The notes under the pieces are model-generated. The model was not told the origin of the DNA. It was given only the letters and a program-made list of their open reading frames with translations, and did not search any database. A DNA stretch of 64,000 nt, from the NCBI GenBank assembly GCA_038251325.1, contig JBBSBL010000008.1, positions 1 to 64,000 on the forward strand, written 5' to 3'. Positions within the stretch are counted from its first letter, which is position 1. Each line of letters begins with the position of its first letter. The DNA comes from JBBSBL01 sp038251325. Its GTDB lineage: Bacteria; Actinomycetota; Thermoleophilia; Solirubrobacterales; Solirubrobacteraceae. This document shows, piece after piece, positions 52,219 to 61,096 of the stretch. The position numbers were made by a program, and so were the translations under genes.

Positions 52219-53877
52219 ATGGAGGTCACGAGCGTCAGCCCCCTGGCCGGCCATCTGCCCGATCCATCGACCCTGATCGACGTGGATCGCCTCGTCAGCG
52301 CCTACCACGAGGATCAGCCGGACCCGTCGGTGGCCGGGCATCGCGTGTCGTTCGGCACCTCCGGGCACCGCGGCAGCTCGTTGGCTCGCACGTTCAACGA
52401 GGCGCACGTCCTGGCCATCACCGAGGCGGTCTGCCGGTATCGCGACTCGCAGGGGATCGACGGGCCGCTGTTCCTCGGCCGTGACACGCACGCGCTGTCC
52501 GAGCCGGCGTTCCGCACGATCCTCGAGGTGCTGGCCGCCCATGGCGTCGACGTGATGGTCGACGCCGCCGACGGCTTCACGCCGACGCCGGTGATCTCGC
52601 ACGCCATCCTCGGACACAATCGCGGGGGCGGAGCACGGGCGGCGGACGGGATCGTCGTGACGCCCTCGCACAACCCGCCCGAGGACGGGGGCTTCAAGTA
52701 CAACCCGCCGCACGGGGGGCCGGCCGGCACCGACATCACCTCGTGGATCGAGGGCGAGGCGAACGGGCTGCTGGACGCGGCGCTCGAGGGAGTGAGGCGC
52801 CTCCCGTTCGAGCAGGCGGTCGAGGCCCCCACGGTGCAGCGCCACGACTACGTCTCGGCCTACGTCGACGACTTGCCCGCGGTCGTCGACCTCGACGCGA
52901 TTCGCACCAGCGGGCTGCGGCTGGGGGTGGACCCGCTCGGCGGGGCGTCCATCGCGTACTGGGGGGCCGTGGCCGAGCGCCACGAGCTCGATCTGACGAT
53001 CGTGAACGACGCGCTCGATCCGACCTTCGGGTTCGTGCCCGCCGACTGGGACGGCAGGATCCGCATGGACTGCTCCTCGCCGTACGCGATGGCGCGGCTT
53101 ACGGAGATGAAGGACGACTTCGACGTCGCCTTCGCCAACGACCCGGACGCCGATCGCCACGGGATCGTCACCCCCGGCGCCGGCCTGCTCAACCCCAACC
53201 ACCAGCTCGCGGCCTGCGTCGCCTACCTGCTGGGCGGCAACCGAGACTGGTCGCCGAGCGTCTGTGTGGGCAAGACGCTCGTCAGCAGCAGCATCATCGA
53301 TCGCGTGGCCGCCGATCTCGGGCGTCGTCTGGTCGAGGTGCCGGTGGGCTTCAAGTGGTTCGTCGACGGGCTGCTCGACGGCTCGCTCGGATTCGGCGGG
53401 GAGGAGAGCGCGGGCGCATCGTTCCTGCGCCGTGACGGCTCGGTGTGGACGACCGACAAGGACGGCCTGATCCCCTGCCTGCTGGCGGCCGAGATGACCG
53501 CGCGCGGCGGCACCGACCCCGGGGAGCTCTACCACGGGCTCACCGAGCGGTTCGGCGCGCCGGCCTATCGACGGGTGGACGTCGCCGCCTCCCCGCGGGA
53601 GAAGCAGGTGCTCAAGGATCTCTCCCCCGACCAGGTGCGGGCCAGGAGGCTCGCCGGGGAGCCGATCCTCGACGTGCTCACCGCCGCGCCCGGCAACGGC
53701 GCCCCGATCGGCGGGGTCAAGGTGATCGCGGAACATGGCTGGTTCGCCGCGAGACCATCCGGGACCGAGGACGTCTACAAGATCTATGCCGAGAGCTTCC
53801 TCGGTCCGGAGCACCTCGAACGCATCCTCGCGGAAGCCGAGAGCACCGTGCACGACGCGCTCGAGGGCGTCCCGTAG
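52219..53877 (+). CDS. pgm: Phosphoglucomutase (alpha-D-glucose phosphate-specific)
   Basis: A 552-residue enzyme interconverting glucose-1- and glucose-6-phosphate, supplying UDP-glucose for polymers. It has FGTSGHRGSS, the phospho-Ser loop IVVTPSHNPPEDGGFK, the metal loop NDPDADRHG, GFGGEESAG and the phosphate-binding RPSGTEDVYK, all intact. A GCTGAGGG ribosome site precedes ATG 52219. It follows GH15 by nine bases. Confidence 0.96.
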   Translation: MEVTSVSPLAGHLPDPSTLIDVDRLVSAYHEDQPDPSVAGHRVSFGTSGHRGSSLARTFNEAHVLAITEAVCRYRDSQGIDGPLFLGRDTHALSEPAFRTILEVLAAHGVDVMVDAADGFTPTPVISHAILGHNRGGGARAADGIVVTPSHNPPEDGGFKYNPPHGGPAGTDITSWIEGEANGLLDAALEGVRRLPFEQAVEAPTVQRHDYVSAYVDDLPAVVDLDAIRTSGLRLGVDPLGGASIAYWGAVAERHELDLTIVNDALDPTFGFVPADWDGRIRMDCSSPYAMARLTEMKDDFDVAFANDPDADRHGIVTPGAGLLNPNHQLAACVAYLLGGNRDWSPSVCVGKTLVSSSIIDRVAADLGRRLVEVPVGFKWFVDGLLDGSLGFGGEESAGASFLRRDGSVWTTDKDGLIPCLLAAEMTARGGTDPGELYHGLTERFGAPAYRRVDVAASPREKQVLKDLSPDQVRARRLAGEPILDVLTAAPGNGAPIGGVKVIAEHGWFAARPSGTEDVYKIYAESFLGPEHLERILAEAESTVHDALEGVP

Positions 53878-53905
53878 GCTGAACGACGGCGCCCGCCGGG
53901 GGGCC

Positions 53906-53911
53906 TATATT
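53906..53911 (+). promoter_or_regulatory. Putative -10 box (TATATT) for the beta-propeller kinase
   Basis: TATATT ends six bases before ATG 53918; five of six positions match TATAAT. The transcript would be leaderless. No -35 is evident in the GC-rich upstream stretch. Confidence 0.4.
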
Positions 53912-53917
53912 CACCCG

Positions 53918-55951
53918 ATGGCCCAGGTCTCGATCGGCTCGGTCTTCGGCGGCTACCGGATCGAGGGCCTCGCCGGGGAGGGCGGGATGGGTCGCGTGTA
54001 CCGGGCGACCCAGATGGCGCTCAAGCGGCAGGTCGCGCTCAAGGTGATCGTGCCGGAGCTCGCCGACGACGTGAGCTTCCGCGTGCGGTTCGAGCGCGAG
54101 TCCGAGCTGACGGCGTCGATCGAGCACCCCAACGTGATCCCGGTCTACGAGGCGGGCGAGGCCGAGGGGCGGCTGTTCATCGCCATGCGCTGGGTCGAGG
54201 GCACCGACCTGCGCTCCGTCATCTCGAGCCAGGAGCGGCTGGACCCGACCCGCGTGGTGGCGATCGTGGAGCAGGTCGCAGCGGCGCTCGACGCCGCACA
54301 CCGGGGCGGGCTCGTGCACCGCGACGTCAAGCCCGCGAACGTCATGCTCACCACGACGCATGGCCAGGAGCACGTGTATCTCACCGACTTCGGTCTGACG
54401 AAGAAGGCCGCGTCCGGTACCGCGCTCACGGGGACCGGCCAATTCGTGGGCACCCCGGACTACATGCCGCCCGAGCAGATCAAGGGCGAGCGGGTCGACG
54501 CACGCACCGATGTCTACGCGCTGGGGTGCGTCCTCTTCCACGCGCTTACCGGCCGGGTGCCCTACGACCGGGACAGCGAGGTGGCGAAGATGTACGCGCA
54601 CCTCAAGGATCCGCCGCCCAGCGCGGTCGAAGCCGTTCCCGGCACGCCGGCCGGCCTCGACGCGGTGATCGGGAGGGCGCTCGCAAAGGAGCCGGATCGG
54701 CGCTATCCCTCCGCGGGCGACCTGGCCCGCGCCTCGCGCGCGGCGCTCAGCGGCGACGACCCGTCGCAGCCGGAGCGCAACCTGGCGACCGGGCTCGCCG
54801 CGCCGCCGGCGCCCGAAGGCGCCCCGACGGTGCTGACACCGGGCGCGGCATCTGCCACATCCGCCCCCGCCACGGCGCCCGCGTCCACCCCGACGGCGCT
54901 CCCTCAGCCGGCCGCCCCGACGCCCCCCACACCGGCTCTTCCCCGCGAGCGTCGGCCCCGCCGAGCGCTGCCGATCGCGCTCGCCGGGCTGCTGGTCCTC
55001 GGCGGCGTGGGGATCCTCGCGGCGGCCGGGGCCTTCTCCGGGAGCGGCGGGAGCGAGTCCGCCTCGACCTCCGGTCACGCGGCCCGGAGCACGACGCCCA
55101 AGGTGGTGGCGACCATCCCGGCGGGCAACGGCCCCGACGGCGTCGCCGTGGGCGGCCACACCGTCTGGGTCTCGAACTCCGGCGGCAACACGCTGACGCG
55201 ACTCGACACCGGGAGCAACCGGCGGATCGGTGATCCGGTGCCGGTTGGCCGCAACCCGGACGAGGTGGAGGTCGCGGACGGCATCGTGTGGGTCGCCAAC
55301 ACCGACGACGGGACCGTCACCCGCCTCGAGGCTGATCCGCAGCCCGGCGCGCAGACCGCCATTCCGGTCGGCCTGGGCCCGCAGGGCCTCTCGCTCGGAA
55401 GGCGGCTCCTGTGGGTGGCGAACGGCGTGAGCGACAGCGTGAGCCGCATCGACCGTGCCTCGGGGACCACGGTCGGGGCCCCGATCGGCGTGGGGCCCAA
55501 CCCGATCGGCATATTCGTCGGCAAGGACACGGTCTGGGTGACCAACAGCCTCAGCGCGACCGTGACGCGCATCGACCCCTCCACGGCCCAGGTCATCGGC
55601 CGGCCCGTGCGCGTCGGGAGGAACGTCCGCAACGTGATCGAGGGGCTCGGCTCCGTGTGGGTCTCGAGCGTGGACGACGACACCGTCACCCGGCTTGACC
55701 CGACGTCCGGAAAGGTCGTCGGCCACGCGATCCCGGTCGGGGATCGCCCGAAGGGTATGGCGGTGTTGGACGGCTTGCTGTGGGTCGTCAACGAGGGCAG
55801 CAACTCCGTGAGCCGCATCGACCCGAAGGCGGGCAAGGAGGTCGGCTCGCCGACCCCGGTCGGCAGGAAGCCGGTGGACATCGCGGCCGGAGCCGGTTCC
55901 CTGTGGGTCACCGACAACGCGAGCGACACGGTCACGCGGATCGCTCCCTGA
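53918..55951 (+). CDS. Membrane Ser/Thr kinase with extracellular seven-bladed propeller sensor
   Basis: A 677-residue PknB-type kinase. Catalytic domain ~10-275 (GEGGMGRVYRATQ, HRDVKPANV, DFGLTK, PPEQ). A Pro/Ala/Thr linker leads to one membrane helix (~350-371). The exterior has seven repeats of the (V/L)WV.N...D.VTR(I/L)D type, an NHL/YVTN-like beta-propeller, as in PknD-type kinases. Such propellers bind ligands or matrix. The APE motif reads PPE. It is 40 bases after pgm, so it may be co-transcribed or start from the -10 box before it. Confidence 0.94.
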   Translation: MAQVSIGSVFGGYRIEGLAGEGGMGRVYRATQMALKRQVALKVIVPELADDVSFRVRFERESELTASIEHPNVIPVYEAGEAEGRLFIAMRWVEGTDLRSVISSQERLDPTRVVAIVEQVAAALDAAHRGGLVHRDVKPANVMLTTTHGQEHVYLTDFGLTKKAASGTALTGTGQFVGTPDYMPPEQIKGERVDARTDVYALGCVLFHALTGRVPYDRDSEVAKMYAHLKDPPPSAVEAVPGTPAGLDAVIGRALAKEPDRRYPSAGDLARASRAALSGDDPSQPERNLATGLAAPPAPEGAPTVLTPGAASATSAPATAPASTPTALPQPAAPTPPTPALPRERRPRRALPIALAGLLVLGGVGILAAAGAFSGSGGSESASTSGHAARSTTPKVVATIPAGNGPDGVAVGGHTVWVSNSGGNTLTRLDTGSNRRIGDPVPVGRNPDEVEVADGIVWVANTDDGTVTRLEADPQPGAQTAIPVGLGPQGLSLGRRLLWVANGVSDSVSRIDRASGTTVGAPIGVGPNPIGIFVGKDTVWVTNSLSATVTRIDPSTAQVIGRPVRVGRNVRNVIEGLGSVWVSSVDDDTVTRLDPTSGKVVGHAIPVGDRPKGMAVLDGLLWVVNEGSNSVSRIDPKAGKEVGSPTPVGRKPVDIAAGAGSLWVTDNASDTVTRIAP

Positions 55952-55972
55952 ACCCCGTCGACGGCGGCCCGG

Positions 55973-56653
55973 TCAGGCGGCGAGCGCGCTGATGCCGTCG
56001 CCGATCAGCTTCGCGGCGATGACGAGGCAGATGACCACCATGATCGTCCCGTTCTCGCGCGCCATCCAGTGGTGCAGGTCGCCGAGGATGCTCGTCGCGC
56101 GGTCACCCGCGAAGAAGTAGATCCCCAGCGGCACGGCGACCCCGATCGTGCCGAGGAGGACGAAGACCGCGAGCGCGGCGGCCTCGTCGCCGCCGCTCGC
56201 CCCGGTCTGCGCGATCGCGGCCGCGGCCCCCACGACGAGGATCAGGTTTTTGGGGTTGAGCGCCGAGAGCAGCACCCCCATCGCCGCGGACCTGGCCGGC
56301 GTGAAGGAGTCGACCGTCTTCATCCACGCCGGGAGCTGGGACTCGGCGTCGCCGCGCGGGCGCCCCCGCCACTGCCTGACGGCGAGCAGCACCAGGAGAG
56401 CCCCGAGACCGAGCTTCAAGATGCTCACCCAGTCGGCCGGGCTGCCGGACTCGCTCGCGCCGGCGCCGCCGGCCAGGAGCAGGACGACCGTGCCGGCCGC
56501 GCCGAGGCCGACGATCCAGCAGGCGAGGAAGGCCGGGCCGTTCACCCGCGCCTTCGGGGTGGCGAGCACCAGCACGACGGCGATGATCGGGATCGGGCTC
56601 AGGCCGACACCGATCCCAAACGTCAGGACCTGCCCGATCGCCTGGCCGATCAG
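55973..56653 (-). CDS. Sap/GAP-family (LysE-like) membrane protein, apparent CTG start
   Basis: A polytopic protein with about six helices. The conserved N-terminus of this family, FGIGVGLSPIPIIAVVLVLATPKARVNGPAFLACW, begins upstream of the first canonical start codon (GTG 56575). Between the in-frame TAG at 56689 and that GTG there is no ATG, GTG or TTG; CTG 56653 gives 226 residues and LIGQAIGQVLTFG as the start. Relatives assist export of lipids (mycobacterial sulfolipid-addressing protein) or act as LysE-like exporters. Substrate unknown. It is convergent with the kinase gene. Confidence 0.8.
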   Translation of the reverse strand: MIGQAIGQVLTFGIGVGLSPIPIIAVVLVLATPKARVNGPAFLACWIVGLGAAGTVVLLLAGGAGASESGSPADWVSILKLGLGALLVLLAVRQWRGRPRGDAESQLPAWMKTVDSFTPARSAAMGVLLSALNPKNLILVVGAAAAIAQTGASGGDEAAALAVFVLLGTIGVAVPLGIYFFAGDRATSILGDLHHWMARENGTIMVVICLVIAAKLIGDGISALAA

Positions 56654-56742
56654 CTCGGTCCCCGCTGCGGCATCCGGGCGCCGATGCTACCCGGCCGGGC
56701 CGGGCGGCCCGAGGGGTCTTGCGCCCCGGCGGCCCCGAGGAA

Positions 56743-56748
56743 TAGGCT
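56743..56748 (+). promoter_or_regulatory. Putative -10 box (TAGGCT)
   Basis: TAGGCT ends eight bases before ATG 56757, consistent with a leaderless mRNA. It is identical to the box before the cNMP gene at 49940. Confidence 0.4.
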
Positions 56749-56756
56749 CGCGAGTC

Positions 56757-58730
56757 ATGGCTCGCCTCGGCGTCCTCGCCCTCCTCGCGCTCGCCCTCGC
56801 GGCGCTCACCGCCTCCGCGCAGGCGTGGCCGTCGCATCCGCGCGGCGCGGCATTCCGGGCCGGCGCGGCGAGCGTCGCCTTCACGCCCCCGGCGGCCGGG
56901 ACGCTGCGCGCCGACCCCGCCGACTGCCTGACCGACGCCACGCGCGCGACGTACACGGGGCCGCGCCCGTTCGCCTTCACCGAGCCCTACGTCGACCGCT
57001 CCGGGGTCGGCCACTTCGAGGCCGGCGATCCGTATCTCGACTGCAACCACAACGGTCGCTGGGAGGGGAACCTGCTCGGCGGCGGGTCGGACACGCCGCG
57101 GTTCTTCACCCACGTCGCCGACCCGGTCGGGGCGCGGGCGCTCGCCGTGTCCCAGGGTCGGCGGACCATCGCGGTGGAGGTCGTCGACCAGGAGGGGCTC
57201 TTCAACCTCTTCCAGGATCGGATCCGCGCGAAGGTCGCGGCCGACGGCTACCGGCTCGGCGGCGTCTTCATCTCGGCCACGCACGACGAGTCGGCGCCAG
57301 ACACCCTCGGCCTCTCCGGCGTCGAGCAGACCAGCTCCGGCGCGAACGACTACTTCGCCGACTATCTCGTCGCCCGCTCGGTGCGGGCGATCGAGCGCGC
57401 CGTCGACGCGCGGCGCCCGGCCCGCGTCCGCTACGCGCAGGCCACGGAGCCGCCCAACCTGCGCCAGTGCTGGTCCTCCTACCCGTTCGTCGACAACCGG
57501 CTCATGCCGACGCTGCAGGCGGTCGACGCGCGCGGGCGCGCGATCGCCACGCTCGCCGACGTCTCCCAGCACGCGGAGACGCTGGGCTTCAACCCCGACC
57601 CGGTCGAGCGCACGTGGGTCTCCTCGGACTGGCCCCACTTCCTGCGCACCTCCCTGGAGCGGCGCTACGGCGGGGTCGCGATCGAGATGGCGGGATCGGT
57701 GGGCAGCGTCGAGACGCCCCAGGTCTTCCCCGCCCGGGTCTCGGCCGTGCCGCAGCGGTTCTCCAGCGAGTCCCACCCGGCCGGGTGCCGGACGCTGTTC
57801 GAGCCCGCCGGGACCCCGTTGCCGACGGGCTACCAGCGGGAGACGCGCGCGCTCGGCACGCAGCTCGCGGGCGCGGTGATCGGCGCGCTCGACCACCACG
57901 CCACCATCTCGCGCTCGCGTGCGCTGTGGGGCCGGCGGGCCACCGTCTGCCTGCCGGTGACGAACCTGTTCTTCCAGCTCGGCGGTCTCCTCGGCGTCTT
58001 CGGCCAGCGACAGACCTTCACCGCCGGGTGCGCGGCGCCCACGCCTCCGGGCCAGCTCGGCGCGGCGCTGCAGACGAGCGTCGCCGCCTTCCGGATCGGC
58101 GACGGCGAGTTCATCTCGGTGCCCGGCGAGGTCTTCCCATTCACCTACCTGCGCTCGTTCCTCGGGCCGGCGGACCTGCCCCACGCGGACGCCCCGCTTC
58201 CGCCCTGGCCGCTCCCGCACATGCACGCCCCCTACCGGTTCGTCAACGGGCTCGCCGACGACATGCTCGGCTACATCTTCCCGCTGGGCAACGGCGTCGG
58301 CGTCCCGGGCGAGAACGGCAACGGCCTCGACCCCTCCGGAACCGACCGCTTCGGCTGCGGCCACTCTGACGACAGCGAGGCGGCGAGCTCCCACTCGGCC
58401 GACCTGCTCGGCACGGCGCTCGTCGGCCTGCTCGACCAGGGCCGGCGACGGGCCGAGCCGATCGTGACCGGCCGCTACGTGCTGCCCGGTGGCGCCCGGT
58501 CCCGGGATCCGCTCGGCGGCCCGGTGGTCAAGTGCGCCGTCGATCAGACCTACACGGCGGCGGGCCCGGCGGTGGCGGTCTGGATCGCGGGCCGGGGCGT
58601 GGTGCGCCCGGCGGCGTGGATGTCGCTGAGCGGCCGCCGCCAGGCGCGACCCGACCGTGACACGCGCGGGTTCTTCACCCGCCGCGGCCGGAGGGTCTGG
58701 CTCGACGTGTTCCCGGACCTGCCGTCCTAG
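56757..58730 (+). CDS. Secreted ceramidase-like protein
   Basis: A 657-residue protein with a clear signal peptide (ARLGVLALLALALAALTASAQAWP). The body has segments reminiscent of neutral/alkaline ceramidases: FRAGAASVAFTPP at the start, VFISATHDESAPDTLG (cf. THTHSGP), SQHAETLGFN and PGEVFPFTYLRSFLG. The metal-ligand His residues are only partly evident, so activity is uncertain. It is likely exported, and precedes a Tat amine oxidase. Long secreted proteins of this kind occur in soil actinobacteria, with unknown substrates. Confidence 0.88.
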   Translation: MARLGVLALLALALAALTASAQAWPSHPRGAAFRAGAASVAFTPPAAGTLRADPADCLTDATRATYTGPRPFAFTEPYVDRSGVGHFEAGDPYLDCNHNGRWEGNLLGGGSDTPRFFTHVADPVGARALAVSQGRRTIAVEVVDQEGLFNLFQDRIRAKVAADGYRLGGVFISATHDESAPDTLGLSGVEQTSSGANDYFADYLVARSVRAIERAVDARRPARVRYAQATEPPNLRQCWSSYPFVDNRLMPTLQAVDARGRAIATLADVSQHAETLGFNPDPVERTWVSSDWPHFLRTSLERRYGGVAIEMAGSVGSVETPQVFPARVSAVPQRFSSESHPAGCRTLFEPAGTPLPTGYQRETRALGTQLAGAVIGALDHHATISRSRALWGRRATVCLPVTNLFFQLGGLLGVFGQRQTFTAGCAAPTPPGQLGAALQTSVAAFRIGDGEFISVPGEVFPFTYLRSFLGPADLPHADAPLPPWPLPHMHAPYRFVNGLADDMLGYIFPLGNGVGVPGENGNGLDPSGTDRFGCGHSDDSEAASSHSADLLGTALVGLLDQGRRRAEPIVTGRYVLPGGARSRDPLGGPVVKCAVDQTYTAAGPAVAVWIAGRGVVRPAAWMSLSGRRQARPDRDTRGFFTRRGRRVWLDVFPDLPS

Positions 58731-58890
58731 GTGTGTAAGTCCTACCCACCTGCTCATCCGGGGAAACCACACCCGAGCGGGGATCGAGGCGCTCGCCGAA
58801 CACTAGCTCCTCCCGGTCCCCGTGGTAGGACCAGGTGTAGGGGTTCTCCGTGTAGCCCCTGGGCGCTAGGTCAGCCGGACGGCGCGACAT
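58675..58890 (-). CDS. Possible small protein, unrecognised
   Basis: A 71-residue frame from ATG 58890 (SRRPADLAPRGYTENPYTW ... REELVFGERLDPRSGVVSP) with ordinary amino-acid composition and no strong ribosome site. Its 3' end overlaps the ceramidase-like gene by 56 bases on the opposite strand. The composition looks more protein-like than most shadow frames, and local GC is lower. I cannot assign a family; it may be a gene remnant. Confidence 0.28.
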   Translation of the reverse strand: MSRRPADLAPRGYTENPYTWSYHGDREELVFGERLDPRSGVVSPDEQVGRTYTPRTAGPGTRRARPSGRGG

Positions 58891-59161
58891 GGAGATACTC
58901 GACCAAGGCGCTGGCGGATCATCCTCGCCAGCGAGTCTGGCACGCAGCCCGGGCGCAAAGCGGCGCGACCTGCCAGGGCCACGACGCCAGTTGAGGATAC
59001 ATGGTGATCTGAGCTTCATCGCGGGCGGGCGAACTCGACGGAGAAGTACCCATGCGAGTCCGTGGGACCCGCGCTGCCGCGCCGCACCGCCCCGAGGCTA
59101 CGGTCGGCGAGGGTCGCGCGGCTCTCGGTCGCGGGCCGCACACGGGAAGAGGAGTGGTGGC
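58891..59161. other. Intergenic stretch without a recognisable gene
   Basis: With the possible small frame before it, this makes a 431-base gap (58731-59161) between the ceramidase-like and amine oxidase genes. GC is lower than in the surroundings. I see no tRNA, hairpin-plus-T terminator or known motif. An AGAGGAG-like ribosome site near its right end serves the amine oxidase ATG. It may hold a promoter for that gene. Confidence 0.4.
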
Positions 59162-60640
59162 ATGGGCGATTCCAGGATCACGCGACGCACCCTCGTCGGC
59201 GGCGCCGCGGCGGCCGCCGCCGGCGCCGCCGTGTCGAGGCCGTCCGGAGCACGAGCCGCACGGGCGCGTCCCGCGCCGCGACGGGTCGACGTGGTCATCG
59301 TCGGCGCCGGTCTCGCCGGCCTGACGGCGGCGCGCCGGCTCGTCGCGGCCGGCCACTCGGTGGTCGTGCTCGAGGCGGACGACCGGGTCGGCTGGCGCAC
59401 GGAGAACCGCTCGCTCGGGCGGGGCAAGGTGAGCGAGCTCATGGGCGAGTACGTCGGCCCGACGCAGGACCGGATCCGCGCGCTCGCGCGCGCGGTCGGC
59501 GTGAGGACGTTCAAGACCTACAACAAGGGCGACAACGTCCAGTACCTCGGCGGCAGGCGCTCGACCTACCCCGCGACGGGCCTCCCGACCGACCCGGCGG
59601 TCCTCGCCGACATCGGCTCGGCCCTGGGCAAGATCGACGCGATGGCGGCGCAGGTGCCCATCGGGGCGCCGTGGCGCGCGGCGAAGGCGCGCGAGTGGGA
59701 CTCGCAGACGCTCGAGACGTGGAAGCTCGCGACGTTCACGAGTCCCAGCGCCGCGAGCCTGTTCGACGCGGCCACCAACGCGATCTGGGGAGCCGACCCG
59801 CGCGACCTCTCGCTGCTGTTCGCGCTGTGGTACGTCCGCAGCGCCGGCAACGAGCGCAACCCCGGGACCATCACCCGGCTCGTCACGACGCCGGGCGGAG
59901 CGCAGGACAGCCGCTTCGTCGGGGGCTCGCAGCTCATCTCGATCCGGGTCGCCGAGCGCCTCGGTCGGCGCGTGCTCGTCGACTCGCCGGTGCGCGGCAT
60001 CGCCCAGAATCGTCGCGGCGTCACGGTGGTGTCCGACCGCCTGACGGCGCGCGCCAAGCGGGTGATCGTCACGGTCCCGCCCGGCGTCGCGCAACGGATC
60101 GACTACAGCCCCGAGCTCCCGGATCTGCGCGCGCAGCTCGTCCAGCGTTGGGCGCAGGGCTCGCTGATGAAGATCGAGGTGATCTACGACCGGCCGTTCT
60201 GGCGCGACGCCGGGCTCAGCGGGCAGGCCGTGTCCGACACCGGCCCGGCGCGCACGACGTTCGACAACTCGCCGCCCGACGGCCGGCCCGGCATTCTGTT
60301 CGGCTTCGTCGGCGGGCTCGACGCGCGCGAGTTCCTGCAGCGCCCGAAGGCGGCCCGGCGCGCCGCGGTGCTCGCGAACTACGCCACGTACTTCGGCGAG
60401 CGAGCGCGCCACCCGCGCTCCTACGACGAGGACACCGCCATGGACGAGCTGTGGATCCGGGGCTGCCCGACCGCCTACACCGCACCCGGTGTGCTCCTCG
60501 GCTACGGGCCGGCGATGCGGGCCCCGGTCGGACGGGTGCACTGGGCCGGCAGCGAGACCTCGACTTACTGGGCCGGCTACATGGACGGCGCGGTCCGCTC
60601 GGGGGAGCGCGCCGCGAGCGAGGTGATGCCGAAGCTGTGA
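59162..60640 (+). CDS. Tat-exported flavin amine oxidase
   Basis: A 492-residue protein with a twin-arginine signal (RITRRTLVGGAAAAAAG), hence folded with FAD before export. VVIVGAGLAGLTAARRL binds FAD; the C-terminal FAD motif is VHWAGSETSTYWAGYMDGAVRSGERAA. It is a monoamine-oxidase-like flavoenzyme; the substrate could be a polyamine or other amine. The usual DRVGGRT loop reads DRVGWRT, with Trp replacing a Gly near the flavin, which may alter the site. ATG 59162 has AGAGGAG upstream. Confidence 0.93.
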   Translation: MGDSRITRRTLVGGAAAAAAGAAVSRPSGARAARARPAPRRVDVVIVGAGLAGLTAARRLVAAGHSVVVLEADDRVGWRTENRSLGRGKVSELMGEYVGPTQDRIRALARAVGVRTFKTYNKGDNVQYLGGRRSTYPATGLPTDPAVLADIGSALGKIDAMAAQVPIGAPWRAAKAREWDSQTLETWKLATFTSPSAASLFDAATNAIWGADPRDLSLLFALWYVRSAGNERNPGTITRLVTTPGGAQDSRFVGGSQLISIRVAERLGRRVLVDSPVRGIAQNRRGVTVVSDRLTARAKRVIVTVPPGVAQRIDYSPELPDLRAQLVQRWAQGSLMKIEVIYDRPFWRDAGLSGQAVSDTGPARTTFDNSPPDGRPGILFGFVGGLDAREFLQRPKAARRAAVLANYATYFGERARHPRSYDEDTAMDELWIRGCPTAYTAPGVLLGYGPAMRAPVGRVHWAGSETSTYWAGYMDGAVRSGERAASEVMPKL

Positions 60641-60753
60641 TCAGCCCCGTGCGAGGAGTTCCGGCGCAAGGTGCGGCAGAACGACGCGGACGCCGTCAAG
60701 CAGCCAGAGGGGTCCTTACCCTCTCTTGGGGATGCGGCGGCAATGCTTTGCTC

Positions 60754-61092
60754 ATGGCGGACCGGCGGAGCCCCCTCCCTGACCGTGCCGCGGCTCGCGA
60801 CGCCGGGCTGCGCCGCGTCCGCTGGGCCAACCGGGCGCTCGCCGTGGGCGCGGTGGCGCTCGCGATCGCCTTCTCGGCGGTCGCCGCGACGGCCCTGCCG
60901 GGAAGCTCGCGTGCCTCGCGCGTCGCACGGGGCCCGATCGCCGAGGCGCCGCGCGCCGCCGGGGTCCGCGGCCCGATGGCGCCCGACCCCTCCGCCCAGG
61001 GATCGACGCCGCCCGACGCCCAGGCCGCCGCCCCGCCCCCGCAGGCGCCCGCCGCACCGCCCGTGCCGCCGCCCGTGACCGCGCCGTCGTGA
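60754..61092 (+). CDS. Small single-pass membrane protein with Pro/Ala tail
   Basis: A 112-residue protein: a basic N-terminus, one membrane helix (LAVGAVALAIAFSAVAATAL), then a ~55-residue Pro/Ala-rich outer segment. There is no known domain. It is four bases before the haem-type membrane protein, so it may be an accessory of that redox complex. TACCCT at 60717-60722 may be its -10 box; the ribosome site is weak. Confidence 0.7.
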   Translation: MADRRSPLPDRAAARDAGLRRVRWANRALAVGAVALAIAFSAVAATALPGSSRASRVARGPIAEAPRAAGVRGPMAPDPSAQGSTPPDAQAAAPPPQAPAAPPVPPPVTAPS

Positions 61093-61096
61093 GCCC

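Noticed and set aside
50290..53853. Long minus-strand open frame opposite GH15 and pgm
   Set aside because: No start with a ribosome site, no domain, and the plus-strand genes have complete catalytic motifs.
58731..59161. Group II intron or mobile-element remnant after the ceramidase-like gene
   Set aside because: A GTGTG-like start is present, but no domain V motif, reverse transcriptase, transposase or terminal repeats could be found.
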